Positions 24,091 through 31,799 of a DNA stretch of 64,000 nucleotides are shown here, one piece after another. Below the pieces are notes generated by a model. That model made no database searches, was not told the DNA's origin, and saw only the letters and a program-made list of their open reading frames with translations. The stretch spans positions 62,001 to 126,000 of the forward strand of contig JHXB01000009.1 of assembly GCA_000621905.1 (NCBI GenBank), written 5' to 3'. The stretch is from Lachnospiraceae bacterium NC2004. Its GTDB lineage: Bacteria; Bacillota; Clostridia; Lachnospirales; Lachnospiraceae. The translations under genes were made by a program, and so were the position numbers. How positions within the stretch are numbered: position 1 is the stretch's first letter; every line of letters begins with the position of its first letter.

Positions 24091-24160
24091 AGTAAAACCT
24101 CCGTAACGATAATATTTTCAAATATTGTATCAAATCGAGATTGTTATATCAAGAACAACT

Positions 24161-24201
24161 GCTAATTTACCAGTTGGCCCTGTCCCCATTGATCAATTAG
24201 C
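24161..24201. repeat. Palindromic repeat, GGCCCTGTCCCC variant
   Basis: A diverged unit (GCTAATTTACCAGTTGGCC, CTGTCCCC, ATTGATCAATTAGC), located just after the XRE regulator gene on its strand. The outer arms GCTAATT / AATTAGC pair. Confidence 0.75.
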
Positions 24202-24217
24202 TGACGGTAGCTTGATT

Positions 24218-24589
24218 TTATTCGTTCTGCTTGTTACTATTTTCATTTACAAATGATTTATACCATAAAGTATACTGCTTGAAATGCTCTCTTTCATTTG
24301 ACTGAAAATCTCGATAAATGCTTATAATCTCGTTTTCGTCTTCAGTTATGAAATTGGATGTATCATCATCCTTGAAAAAATCGCTCAAAGAAATATGCAA
24401 TCCAAAACAGATTCTCTCAAGCGTCTCAAGCTTAGGTGCACTGCGTCTGTTAATCATGTTGTAAACACTGCTTACAGGCATATCACACTCTTCTGCAAGC
24501 TGATAAAATGAATATCCTCTTTTCTCGCAAAGCTTTTTTATTTTACCAATTACATAATTAGGATCAGAATATTTAAGTGTTGGTTTCAT
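24218..24589 (-). CDS. XRE-family transcriptional regulator
   Basis: This 123-residue protein has a complete Cro/C1-type HTH at residues about 10-65 (VIGKIKKLCEKRGYSFYQLA, then ECDMPVSSVYNMINRRSAPKLETLERI). A short acidic C-terminal helical tail follows. AAGGAG stands 10 bases before the ATG at 24589; longer starts upstream lack such a box. The regulated genes are unknown. It may be a free-standing regulator or the surviving antitoxin-type partner of a lost module in this island. Confidence 0.8.
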   Translation of the reverse strand: MKPTLKYSDPNYVIGKIKKLCEKRGYSFYQLAEECDMPVSSVYNMINRRSAPKLETLERICFGLHISLSDFFKDDDTSNFITEDENEIISIYRDFQSNEREHFKQYTLWYKSFVNENSNKQNE

Positions 24590-24845
24590 TATAATCACGC
24601 TCCTTTTTATAAGTTTAGTAACTTTTACTGCGTGATTAAATTTCGGCTTTGCGGAATAGTATAGTATCGCAAATGAGTAATATCTCAAATGTAGAGTGTA
24701 TAAGGGTTTCTGGTAGGTGATAGATTCTGGTGAGTTTTCTCTCACATTTTTTTCAGAAATGGAAATATCTTATGAGAATTGTAAATTGAAATATAGCATA
24801 GCTAACTAGTCAACATTTGTCATGTTATCCTGAGAAATTCAGACA

Positions 24846-25103
24846 TTATAACTTCTTTAGGCTGTTATAATATGTCATCAAACGCTCTTTGGTGTTGTCA
24901 TTGGCTTTGTAGGCACTTACTGACAAGACATCTGCCATTGTCCTTACCACATGAATAGAAGGTGTTCGCTCTCCAGATTCATAGCGAAGGTAGGCCGGCT
25001 GTGACATGCTCATACGCTTCGCAGCCTCAGCGGAGCGAAGGATCTTTGACCTTCGAAGAAGGGCAATGTGCAACAAGCTATAGATAAAACACTTGCAATC
25101 CAT
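24846..25103 (-). pseudogene. XRE-family regulator fragment fused to a repeat
   Basis: From about residue 24 on, the frame is HTH-like (AEAAKRMSMSQPAYLRYESG, ERTPSIHVVRTMADVLSVS), covering the last three helices and a C-terminal tail. The first 23 residues are translated from a copy of the TTCGAAGGGCAAAGATCCTTCGC repeat (25012-25072) and replace helix 1. No RBS precedes the first ATG. The gene looks disrupted by the repeat, mirroring the XRE fragment at 17965, which has lost its other end. Confidence 0.65.
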
Positions 25104-25220
25104 TAACTGTGGTGTTATATTATATATACAAAGAGGTGCTATCTGATAGATGGTTTACCTCGGTTAATATTAGCTAAAAAATAGCAACCTTATCCTTGGT
25201 CGGGGTGGTTGCTATTTTTC
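25093..25220 (+). ncRNA. Candidate antisense RNA of a type I toxin
   Basis: TTGCAA (25093-25098), 17 bases, TATATT (25116-25121) would start a transcript near 25129. It would run into the hairpin ATAGCAACC (25181-25189) / GGTTGCTAT (25207-25215) with a T run. The roughly 90-nt RNA would overlap the 3' end of the minus-strand toxin gene, as RatA does with txpA. Confidence 0.55.
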
Positions 25221-25345
25221 TTTTTATCGTTAATGATGTCACGTATCAGGACAATGATGCTTACTAAAGCACATATTACTGATGCGATAACACCAATGAT
25301 AGAAATCAAAAAAGCATATCCTCCTCTCAACAATACTATCTGCAT
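25190..25345 (-). CDS. Small hydrophobic peptide, candidate type I (holin-like) toxin
   Basis: This 51-residue peptide has a single long hydrophobic segment (residues about 10-35, AFLISIIGVIASVICALVSI) followed by a charged tail (RDIINDKKKNSNHPDQ). A strong AAAGGAGG box 7 bases before the ATG shows real translation. Size, layout, and an overlapping convergent short RNA sharing one terminator fit the Firmicute TxpA/'putative holin-like toxin' type. These insert in the membrane and are silenced by antisense RNA pairing at the 3' end. The sequence match to the family is only general. Confidence 0.6.
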   Translation of the reverse strand: MQIVLLRGGYAFLISIIGVIASVICALVSIIVLIRDIINDKKKNSNHPDQG

Positions 25346-25507
25346 ACAAACTCCTCCTTTCGCAGAAGCCCGCGCATAAGCACGTCAACAAGAGGCAAAC
25401 CACCTACCATCATAGATAGCACCTTAATATTATTATACATACATATGTTTGGCGTGTCAACGAATTTTTGGCACATCAATTGAAATGATGGCGATAATAG
25501 TATGCGC

Positions 25508-25588
25508 TAACTGATTAATAGGGACAGGCCCCACTAATTACTTAAGAGCTAAGTGACCAGCAGTGACAGTCCCTAAAGATCAGTTAGC
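25508..25588. repeat. Two diverged palindromic repeats
   Basis: CTAACTGATTAATAGGGACAGGCCCCACTAATTACTTA (split in two here by its centre) and AGTGACCAGCAGTGACAGTCCCTAAAGATCAGTTAG form a pair of GGGACAG(N)CCC variants. No gene is seen in 25346-25835; the rest of the gap is the 25612-25835 composite repeat. Confidence 0.7.
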
Positions 25589-25611
25589 ACTTCTTGTCAT
25601 CCTCCACCCTA

Positions 25612-25835
25612 TCTGTCATCCTGAGCGAAGCGAAGGATCTTTGCCCTTCGAAGAAGGGCAATGTGACTTGAAACATAAGAATTATAAAGGTGAAGTAGCT
25701 ATTATCCCTCACTACGCTCGGAATAAGGATTCTTCGCTTCGCTCAGAATGACAGGGTTCCGTCTTGCGGCGGTTGTTGAAGGGCATAAGAAAAACCCGAC
25801 CTCAACCAACTGTAGTTGATTGAAATTGGGTCAGT
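25612..25835. repeat. Composite repeat, inverted copy of 23030-23222
   Basis: The reverse complement aligns end to end with 23030-23222, including both TTCGCTTCGCTCAG units, the GAAGGGCATAAG segment and the hairpin terminator. The spacer between the two units is diverged. The two copies flank a 2.4-kb segment holding the Rpn remnant, the small helical protein, both minus-strand XRE genes and the type I locus. Confidence 0.85.
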
Positions 25836-26192
25836 CTATTTCAAATGTTTATTCAATTTTTTATCGAAGCTGAATACTTCTTCTTCTAAAATATGGTTCC
25901 TTCCTATAAGCACGCAATCAACAAAGTCTAATGAGGATTCACTGAATATTTTCAGAGTCTCTATCATCGCTTGTTTATCCTCGATACGAACCAGACCAAG
26001 TACAATCTTAATGGAATAACTTACATCCTCACGAGAAATCTTATATAGTTTTGTAAGAACATATACAACCTCCGCGATTACTTCGACACGAGTCCATGCT
26101 CCTTCAGAAATAACTTGAACAGCTTGCTTATACATATCTTCCGAATCATGTAATATAAAGCGCAGTATAACATTAGCATCAATTAATCGCAT
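25836..26192 (-). CDS. PIN-domain toxin (VapC-like)
   Basis: This 118-residue protein begins MRLIDANVILRFIL with the first catalytic Asp (residue 5). It has Glu in VEVIAEVVYVL and a late Asp pair in LDFVDCVLIGR and VFSFDKKLNK. This is the compact 'PIN domain nuclease, a component of toxin-antitoxin system' type. Its start lies inside the end of the upstream antitoxin gene (14-base overlap), so the pair is coupled. The RBS is weak, in keeping with translation by coupling. Confidence 0.85.
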   Translation of the reverse strand: MRLIDANVILRFILHDSEDMYKQAVQVISEGAWTRVEVIAEVVYVLTKLYKISREDVSYSIKIVLGLVRIEDKQAMIETLKIFSESSLDFVDCVLIGRNHILEEEVFSFDKKLNKHLK

Positions 26193-26409
26193 GTTTATTC
26201 ACCATTGCTTCTTCAAAAGCCCCTTCTTCCATACCCCATTTTGTAGTATCTGCATACTGTTGTAACATACCACCTGCTGAATATACAGCGTCATAATTCA
26301 TCGACTTTTCTTTGTTCTTGAATGTCACGATGATGCTTAGCACTTGTTCAATATCTTCTTCCGGAATTAAATCTAGCACCTGATGTGCTTCCTGGCGTAA
26401 TGCAGTCAT
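26179..26409 (-). CDS. Antitoxin partner of the PIN toxin
   Basis: This 76-residue protein, MTALRQEAHQVLDLIPEEDI at the start, is helical and acidic with a short hydrophobic core (VLSIIVTFKNK) and a flexible tail (GMEEGAFEEAMVNKHAIN). GGAGGCG lies 8 bases before the ATG. Its position, size, overlap with the PIN gene and charge identify it as the antitoxin. It has no clear DNA-binding domain, and its family could not be named. Confidence 0.75.
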   Translation of the reverse strand: MTALRQEAHQVLDLIPEEDIEQVLSIIVTFKNKEKSMNYDAVYSAGGMLQQYADTTKWGMEEGAFEEAMVNKHAIN

Positions 26410-26476
26410 ATGTATCGCCTCCTCTGATTGTAATTATAAGTGTTTGTGGAATATATTGCAAGGAAAATGAAGGGCA

Positions 26477-26597
26477 TAAGAAAAACCCGACCTCAACCAA
26501 CCGGAGTTGATTGAGATCGGGTTAATTTTTAGGTTAAACTAAGTGGATTGTTCTATGTGATATTCTTGTGAAGAAAGACCGCAAGAACCGTCCCTTT
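26477..26597. repeat. 121-bp repeat with terminator after cassette 2
   Basis: Inverted copy of 21780-21900. For cassette 2 (minus strand) it supplies the terminator: stem ACCCGATCTCAATCAAC / GTTGAGGTCGGGT, then TTTTTC. The GGGACGGTTCTTGCGGTC part starts 23 bp after the cassette stop. Confidence 0.85.
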
Positions 26598-26620
26598 TAT
26601 TTCCGTAATTTATTGTCTAA

Positions 26621-29206
26621 TTACTTAGTTTTTGCTTCAAAAGTGATGTTAAATACTGCGGTTGCATCAGCAGCAGCAGGAGCACCAGCACTCGATGGAT
26701 CTTCGCCGTTAGCATATCCTGTATTTCCAGCAGTTTTAACAGTCACATGATAAGTACCATAACTTGTTGTAAGAGACCAAGCATCCGTAGCAACGACAGG
26801 TTTGTTATTACCGTACTTCAAGGTTACTGCACCGGTATTTGAAACTACTAATGCCAAGCCTGCGTCTGAAGTAGTTTTAGCGTCTCCGTCAAATTCAACA
26901 CCTAATCCAGTAAGCTCGGTAGCAAGACCATTTGTAAGAGCATTTCCAAACTGATCTTTAACAACTAAAGAACCTGATGTAGTTATGTACTTTTTACCTG
27001 TAACATCATCGTTATCATCATCAGGAGTATTAGCACCTGCTATAAGTTTAGTTTCAAGTTTAGTAGTTATAGGATCCATAGAGAAAGTAGTAGCAACTGG
27101 AGTAACTACTAAACCTACATTTTTGTTACCACCCTTAGCGTCAGTTACAGAATCAGCGTAAGCACTATCTGCAGGGACAAATCTTGCAACGAACAATTCG
27201 TTAGTATTAGTAGTTGTAAAGTTCTTAATAGCGTCTTTGAAAGTAACTCCACCATCACCAAGTTTAACCTCAGATGAACCTACCTTCTTGCTATCAACCA
27301 TTATAGCCTTTGCCTCATCATTAGTAACGGTGTTAAAATTTGTTCTAGTTGTGCTAGCCTTCCATAAGGTAACTGTACCAGCGCAACGCTGACCTGCAAG
27401 ATCAACAAAAATATTGTTAGCAGAGTCTTTCACAGTCTGTACTGTAATTTGAGCACCTTCAGTAGTCGGTACAATCTGATATGCAGAGGTAAGAGAGAAC
27501 TTCTCTTTTCCAAAAATACCTGCACCAGCATCGAAAGTAGCATAGGTTGCAATCTTACGAGCATCATCATTCGCAACGTCAATTTTTGCAACACCCTTTG
27601 TAACAACAACGGTACCCGCGTCACCACCGGTAGCGGCAACACCAGAAGTGGTATCATACTTCTCATTACTCCAGAACTTAACTACCTTAGCAGGTATAGT
27701 ATCAGTACTGATATACTCTGCAACTGCATCACTTGATCCTACATAGAGTTTAGCTTCAACAGAGTTCATTAACTTACTAACAGATGTAATTTTAATTGAA
27801 CCTGGAGCTTTTACATAAGGAGCAGTAACCTTGTCTGATAATATTGCGTTCTTGTTATCTTTGTCATTTAGCTTAGATGCGTCAACCTTAGTCTGTTCAA
27901 AAACAAGTTTATAATCAGTTCCGCGCTTAAGAGCAGCCTTTATACCAAACATATAAGTAACTGTCTTGTCAGCATTTACAAACTTGTAAGCCTTAAGACC
28001 TGTTCCGGTAACATCACCAGCGGTAGCCTCACCCTCATCGTTTGTATCTGAATCCCCATTAAGGTCTTTTGCACCATGAGTAGTAACTCTCTCGTCATGC
28101 ATGTAAGATTTAGCATTCATTACATCCTTAGTAATTTTGTTGGTAGAGTCTAATAATTTACCAGCGGTAGCAGCAGTGTCAACTAACTTAGCAGTACCAC
28201 CTTCAAGAACGAGATTACCTTTTGTAACTTCAGTAGCCGAAGTAGGAATAACACTAAATGTACCATCATAATCCTTGTTGAGTGTTGCCGAAATAACATA
28301 CATAGCAGTTTGATCACCGAATGTAACATGACGAGCATCACTATAATCTTCTTCAATAGTTACATTAGTAATCTTAGCAGGAAGCTCATTATCAACAACC
28401 TCAAGAGTGTTTGACTTAAATGTCTTACCTTCCTGGTTAGTGATAACTACATAAACAGTACCTGAAGGAACCTGTCCGTTAACACTAGGATTAGTATCCC
28501 AAATTAAATCCTCTGGAAAAATTCTGCCTGCGTTAAAATTGGTCATACGAATAAATTTATCGTTACAATACCAAGTGATATCTTGAAGTTTACCCAAGCC
28601 AGAACCATATGTAAGCTCAATGTTATCTGTACTAAGAGCTGTATTGTCAGCCTGAAGTCCTTTAGGTACAGAAAGAGTTACTGACTGAGTGTTATCCTCA
28701 ATAACAGCTGCAGACTCGTTAGAAGTGAACTCAACGTTGTCTTTATCAGTTACAACAACCTTGATAACCTTACCAAGATCTTCCTTCTTAACAGTATAAG
28801 AAGCTGAAGCCTCACCAGAAATCTCCTTAGCATCAGCGAACCACTTGTAGCTCTTGATGTTAGAAGCATTAACAGGCTCAGTTACAACAGTGATAACGTC
28901 ACCAACTTTAGGAGTCTTTGTAGAAAGTGAAACTGCCTTAAGTGGGTTGGCAGAAGCTGGAACCTCAGTTGTAGCAACAACACCTGTTGTAGCATCAGCA
29001 GAAGCTGGAGCTGTAGTAGCTGGAGTCTCACTTGAAGCAGGTGCCTCAGTTGACTTCGCCGTAACAGTTACTGTAAACAAGTTAAAGGAATTCCAATTCT
29101 CAAAACACCCGCCAATACTGCGTTTCAGAGCCGATTTTGCTTCAAAAAAACCAACTCTGAATCCATGTTCAGGGAAAACATGTTTCGGTAAATGTGTCCA
29201 AAACAT
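26621..29206 (-). CDS. Large surface protein cassette 2, without signal peptide
   Basis: The open frame has 861 codons, but residues 1-43 are polar with no signal peptide and no RBS, and look like read-through of non-coding DNA. From residue 44 it reads FTVTVTAKS, a Pro/Ala/Ser/Thr linker very like that of cassette 1, an Ig-like/SLH-type beta domain (KTPKVGDVITVVTEPVNAS, YKWFADAKEI), then about 700 residues of Thr/Val/Asp-rich beta structure. There are very few Cys. The mature protein would be extracellular. A weak promoter (TTGGCA 29249-29244, 16 bases, TATATA) is present but gives no secretion signal. It faces cassette 1 across 15.9 kb. I read it as a second silent cassette; recent pseudogenisation is the alternative. 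Confidence 0.7.
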   Translation of the reverse strand: MFWTHLPKHVFPEHGFRVGFFEAKSALKRSIGGCFENWNSFNLFTVTVTAKSTEAPASSETPATTAPASADATTGVVATTEVPASANPLKAVSLSTKTPKVGDVITVVTEPVNASNIKSYKWFADAKEISGEASASYTVKKEDLGKVIKVVVTDKDNVEFTSNESAAVIEDNTQSVTLSVPKGLQADNTALSTDNIELTYGSGLGKLQDITWYCNDKFIRMTNFNAGRIFPEDLIWDTNPSVNGQVPSGTVYVVITNQEGKTFKSNTLEVVDNELPAKITNVTIEEDYSDARHVTFGDQTAMYVISATLNKDYDGTFSVIPTSATEVTKGNLVLEGGTAKLVDTAATAGKLLDSTNKITKDVMNAKSYMHDERVTTHGAKDLNGDSDTNDEGEATAGDVTGTGLKAYKFVNADKTVTYMFGIKAALKRGTDYKLVFEQTKVDASKLNDKDNKNAILSDKVTAPYVKAPGSIKITSVSKLMNSVEAKLYVGSSDAVAEYISTDTIPAKVVKFWSNEKYDTTSGVAATGGDAGTVVVTKGVAKIDVANDDARKIATYATFDAGAGIFGKEKFSLTSAYQIVPTTEGAQITVQTVKDSANNIFVDLAGQRCAGTVTLWKASTTRTNFNTVTNDEAKAIMVDSKKVGSSEVKLGDGGVTFKDAIKNFTTTNTNELFVARFVPADSAYADSVTDAKGGNKNVGLVVTPVATTFSMDPITTKLETKLIAGANTPDDDNDDVTGKKYITTSGSLVVKDQFGNALTNGLATELTGLGVEFDGDAKTTSDAGLALVVSNTGAVTLKYGNNKPVVATDAWSLTTSYGTYHVTVKTAGNTGYANGEDPSSAGAPAAADATAVFNITFEAKTK
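29051..29077 (-). repeat. 27-bp cassette boundary sequence, copy 2
   Basis: Exact reverse complement of 13189-13215. Upstream of it (29078 onward) there is no similarity to the corresponding DNA at cassette 1. Confidence 0.75.
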
Positions 29207-29341
29207 TTGACCAGATATACATATATAACAAAAATTATGTTCTTGCCAAAAGTGTGAGAATAATGTAAATTCAAGGTGAAGAAAACGTGAGAAAAGACCG
29301 CTAGAACCGTCCCCATATTTCAGAATGCCAGGATAGGTGAT

Positions 29342-29794
29342 TCAGGATGATATGTATCGTTCATTAACTCCATAATCTATCTCCTCAAGCACCTCCTCGT
29401 TCGTCTTAGTGCTTCCTTTCTTTCGGTTACACCTCCAGCAAAGAGTCTGCAAGTTGTCTTCATCATCGCCGCGGCCACCTTGAGCAACCGGAACAATATG
29501 ATCAACCTCTAGTAACAGATAATCTCCCAAGTGCGGAATAAACGAATCAAGTAATCCTCGGGAAATGCCACATATCTGGCATGTATAACAATCCCTCTCC
29601 AATATGTATGCTTTTAGTTTGGGTGTCACATATCTTCTTTTGGAAGTTGCTTTTCTCTTCTCTTCCTTTTCTCTTACACTTCTCTTTACAGTATTATATC
29701 TTTTCTTTGTGACAAGAAACTTAATCCACAGATATAATATAAAGAAAATAAGTAGTATTAGTACAGCTAATTGAGTATCGCTCAAATAAGTCAC
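29342..29794 (-). CDS. Membrane-anchored HNH endonuclease-like protein
   Basis: This 150-residue protein has an N-terminal membrane helix (residues about 9-28, AVLILLIFFILYLWIKFLV), a very basic linker (about 33-55), and a C-terminal HNH domain. The domain has EVDHIVPVAQGG (catalytic His), DNLQTLCWRCNRKKG and the zinc pairs CQIC and CWRC. Free HNH domains nick or cut DNA. A membrane anchor with the domain on the cytoplasmic or outer face is unusual and could suit DNA-uptake or entry-point defence, which is speculation. It is a single gene between cassette 2 and the two-component system. Confidence 0.8.
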   Translation of the reverse strand: MTYLSDTQLAVLILLIFFILYLWIKFLVTKKRYNTVKRSVREKEEKRKATSKRRYVTPKLKAYILERDCYTCQICGISRGLLDSFIPHLGDYLLLEVDHIVPVAQGGRGDDEDNLQTLCWRCNRKKGSTKTNEEVLEEIDYGVNERYISS

Positions 29795-29813
29795 CTCACA
29801 TTATTTAATCTAA

Positions 29814-29843
29814 AGATTCTTCGTTTCGCTCAGAATGACACGT
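29814..29843. repeat. TTCGTTTCGCTCAGAATGACA repeat
   Basis: One short unit (AAGATTCTTCGTTTCGCTCA and on to GAATGACA) between the HNH and kinase genes. A small fragment of the GGGGACGGTTCTAGCGGTC family lies nearby at 29296-29316. Confidence 0.75.
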
Positions 29844-29888
29844 TACGCTAATTTACCAGAGAGGCCTGTTCAGTTGATTACTTAGCTA

Positions 29889-31793
29889 TTACATAATAAT
29901 CGTAGCTATAAACTGACCTTCACCAACTTCAATCTCAAGTTTATAATCAAACTGCCTTAAGATATTCTCCGCCACTGAAAGACCAAGCCCACTTCCTAAG
30001 GCATTGCGCTCTTTCTTTCCTTTGGCAAATGGTTTCTTAAGTTCAGAAACATCAACGTCTAGTTCCTTAGAAAAAGGATTGGTTATAGTTATTTTAGATG
30101 CTTCAAGTTTTACGACAATCTCTCCGTTATCACCATGGCAGATTGCATTTTCAATAAGATTAATAAGAACGCGCTTAAACCACATATAGTCTGTGGAAAG
30201 AGTGCATTCACCTTCAATAACAGTAGTCATATCACGACCTGATAACATATCGGCTCGCTCTTTTATGATATCTTCGGAAAGCTCTTTCACATTTACCTTG
30301 GTCATATTAAGCTCAGCTTTGATATTCTTAGACTTGCTCATAAGAATAGATTTATCGATAATCTCATTCATGTCATCAATCTTATTAACAATCCCGGAAA
30401 TGTATTCATTTTCCGAATCGCTAGCATCAGCTAGATTCTCCGCATATCCCTTTATAATGGTAAGAGGGCTCTTAAGATCATGGGCAATCGACTCGATAAC
30501 GCTATCTTTATAGATCTCATTTTCATAAGCAGTCTTCTTCTTTGAATGAGAAATGCTGGAAGTAATTATCGAGATAATAAGTGCCAAGGCAAATGCAATC
30601 GCACCGGCGATAATAACCATTTTCGTGTTGTCGCTGTCGTCTCTAAAGAAATTGTATTTAAGTACATTTGCGACAATTAAGTAATCCGAATAAGTCGTTC
30701 CCGAATCAAGGTTAACAGTTGACTCGATAACATAAAAATTATAATAAACATTGTCGCCAAGAGTTCCCTGTTCCATGTTAGATTCAGGGGTTTTTGAAGT
30801 TGCGTCAATAACAGAAGCCTCGTCAGGATATTTTTTTCTGATAATCTTTTCAAGTTCCCCAAAGTACTTGCTCTCATCGTCTGAAGCGCGTCCTTTAACT
30901 ACAGGGCCGATGACACTTTTAACTGCATCGCCATTGAGATCAGAAAGCACATATCCTTTCTTTAGAGGATCCTTTGAAAATGTTAACTCCTCGCTACTTA
31001 TCTCTTCCTCTTCGCCATCATTAATCATTTTAAATTCAACAAGTCGTCCGCTCGCCGGCTCAAATGAACTGCCTTTCTCATATATCGAATCAAGTACAAC
31101 CTCTTTATAAACTTTTCCCTGCTTGTAATCTTCGTCGATAAACTCGCTGTCTTTAATACTATTGAGGATATCATAAAGTTCTTTGTTATCTGAGGTATAC
31201 ATAAAACTGTAATACTTGTCACCAAGCCCATGGAGTTTTACTGCTAAAGCAATAGGCTTTTTGGTATCGGTTAGTTTATTCAGATCCTTATCGTACACGC
31301 TCGTATATTCGCCGTCGAGCTGAAGTGTATTGTGAAAATTCGCCCTTCCGGTAAAACGATTTAGCGCTTCACTGTCATCTGTAATACTTTTAACCTCTCC
31401 AACCTTTATAATAGAATAGTCTGTATTTACGACTGATACTTCATCTGAACCGTAATTAACTTCGTATTTTGTAATATCAGTACCTTCTCCGCTTTCACTA
31501 TCACTATCAGAGTAGCGTTTAATGACTACCCCATCAGCATCCTTGGTTTCGTTAATAATTTGGAATAATTCATTATTCTTGGCATTAGAATAATCGTCAT
31601 ATGATACAGCTGTTTCATACATGTCGGAAATGTTATCGTCAACAGAATTAAAGTGGTCAACATTATCACTAAAATCCTTGTCGTAAGCCATATAAAACCA
31701 AACGCCGAATACTGTGGCGCCGATTAATATAAGAATAAGAAAATGTTTTATAAATGTTTTACTCCATTTAGGAGCCTTTCTTTTGTTATCCAT
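29889..31793 (-). CDS. Sensor histidine kinase with large extracellular domain
   Basis: This 634-residue kinase has transmembrane helix 1 at about 15-36, an extracytoplasmic domain of about 350 residues with no clear family, and transmembrane helix 2 at about 393-415. The HisKA domain has phospho-acceptor H438 (ESIAHDLKSPLTIIKGYAEN), and the HATPase domain has an N-box (NLIENAICHGD) and G-box (GSGLGLSVAENIL). It starts 6 bp after the response regulator gene and is cotranscribed with it. The signal is unknown; the long extracellular part suggests a cell-envelope or carbohydrate cue. The divergent operon from 32665 (secreted protein, deacetylase) is a plausible target. Confidence 0.9.
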   Translation of the reverse strand: MDNKRKAPKWSKTFIKHFLILILIGATVFGVWFYMAYDKDFSDNVDHFNSVDDNISDMYETAVSYDDYSNAKNNELFQIINETKDADGVVIKRYSDSDSESGEGTDITKYEVNYGSDEVSVVNTDYSIIKVGEVKSITDDSEALNRFTGRANFHNTLQLDGEYTSVYDKDLNKLTDTKKPIALAVKLHGLGDKYYSFMYTSDNKELYDILNSIKDSEFIDEDYKQGKVYKEVVLDSIYEKGSSFEPASGRLVEFKMINDGEEEEISSEELTFSKDPLKKGYVLSDLNGDAVKSVIGPVVKGRASDDESKYFGELEKIIRKKYPDEASVIDATSKTPESNMEQGTLGDNVYYNFYVIESTVNLDSGTTYSDYLIVANVLKYNFFRDDSDNTKMVIIAGAIAFALALIISIITSSISHSKKKTAYENEIYKDSVIESIAHDLKSPLTIIKGYAENLADASDSENEYISGIVNKIDDMNEIIDKSILMSKSKNIKAELNMTKVNVKELSEDIIKERADMLSGRDMTTVIEGECTLSTDYMWFKRVLINLIENAICHGDNGEIVVKLEASKITITNPFSKELDVDVSELKKPFAKGKKERNALGSGLGLSVAENILRQFDYKLEIEVGEGQFIATIIM

Positions 31794-31799
31794 AGCGTA

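Noticed and set aside
25563-25751. Plus-strand frame of 62 codons
   Set aside because: It runs across three repeat units with no RBS.
26621-27000. Cassette 2 C-terminus as an LPXTG anchor or SLH domain
   Set aside because: The last residues read NITFEAKTK with no sortase motif, hydrophobic tail or SLH repeat.
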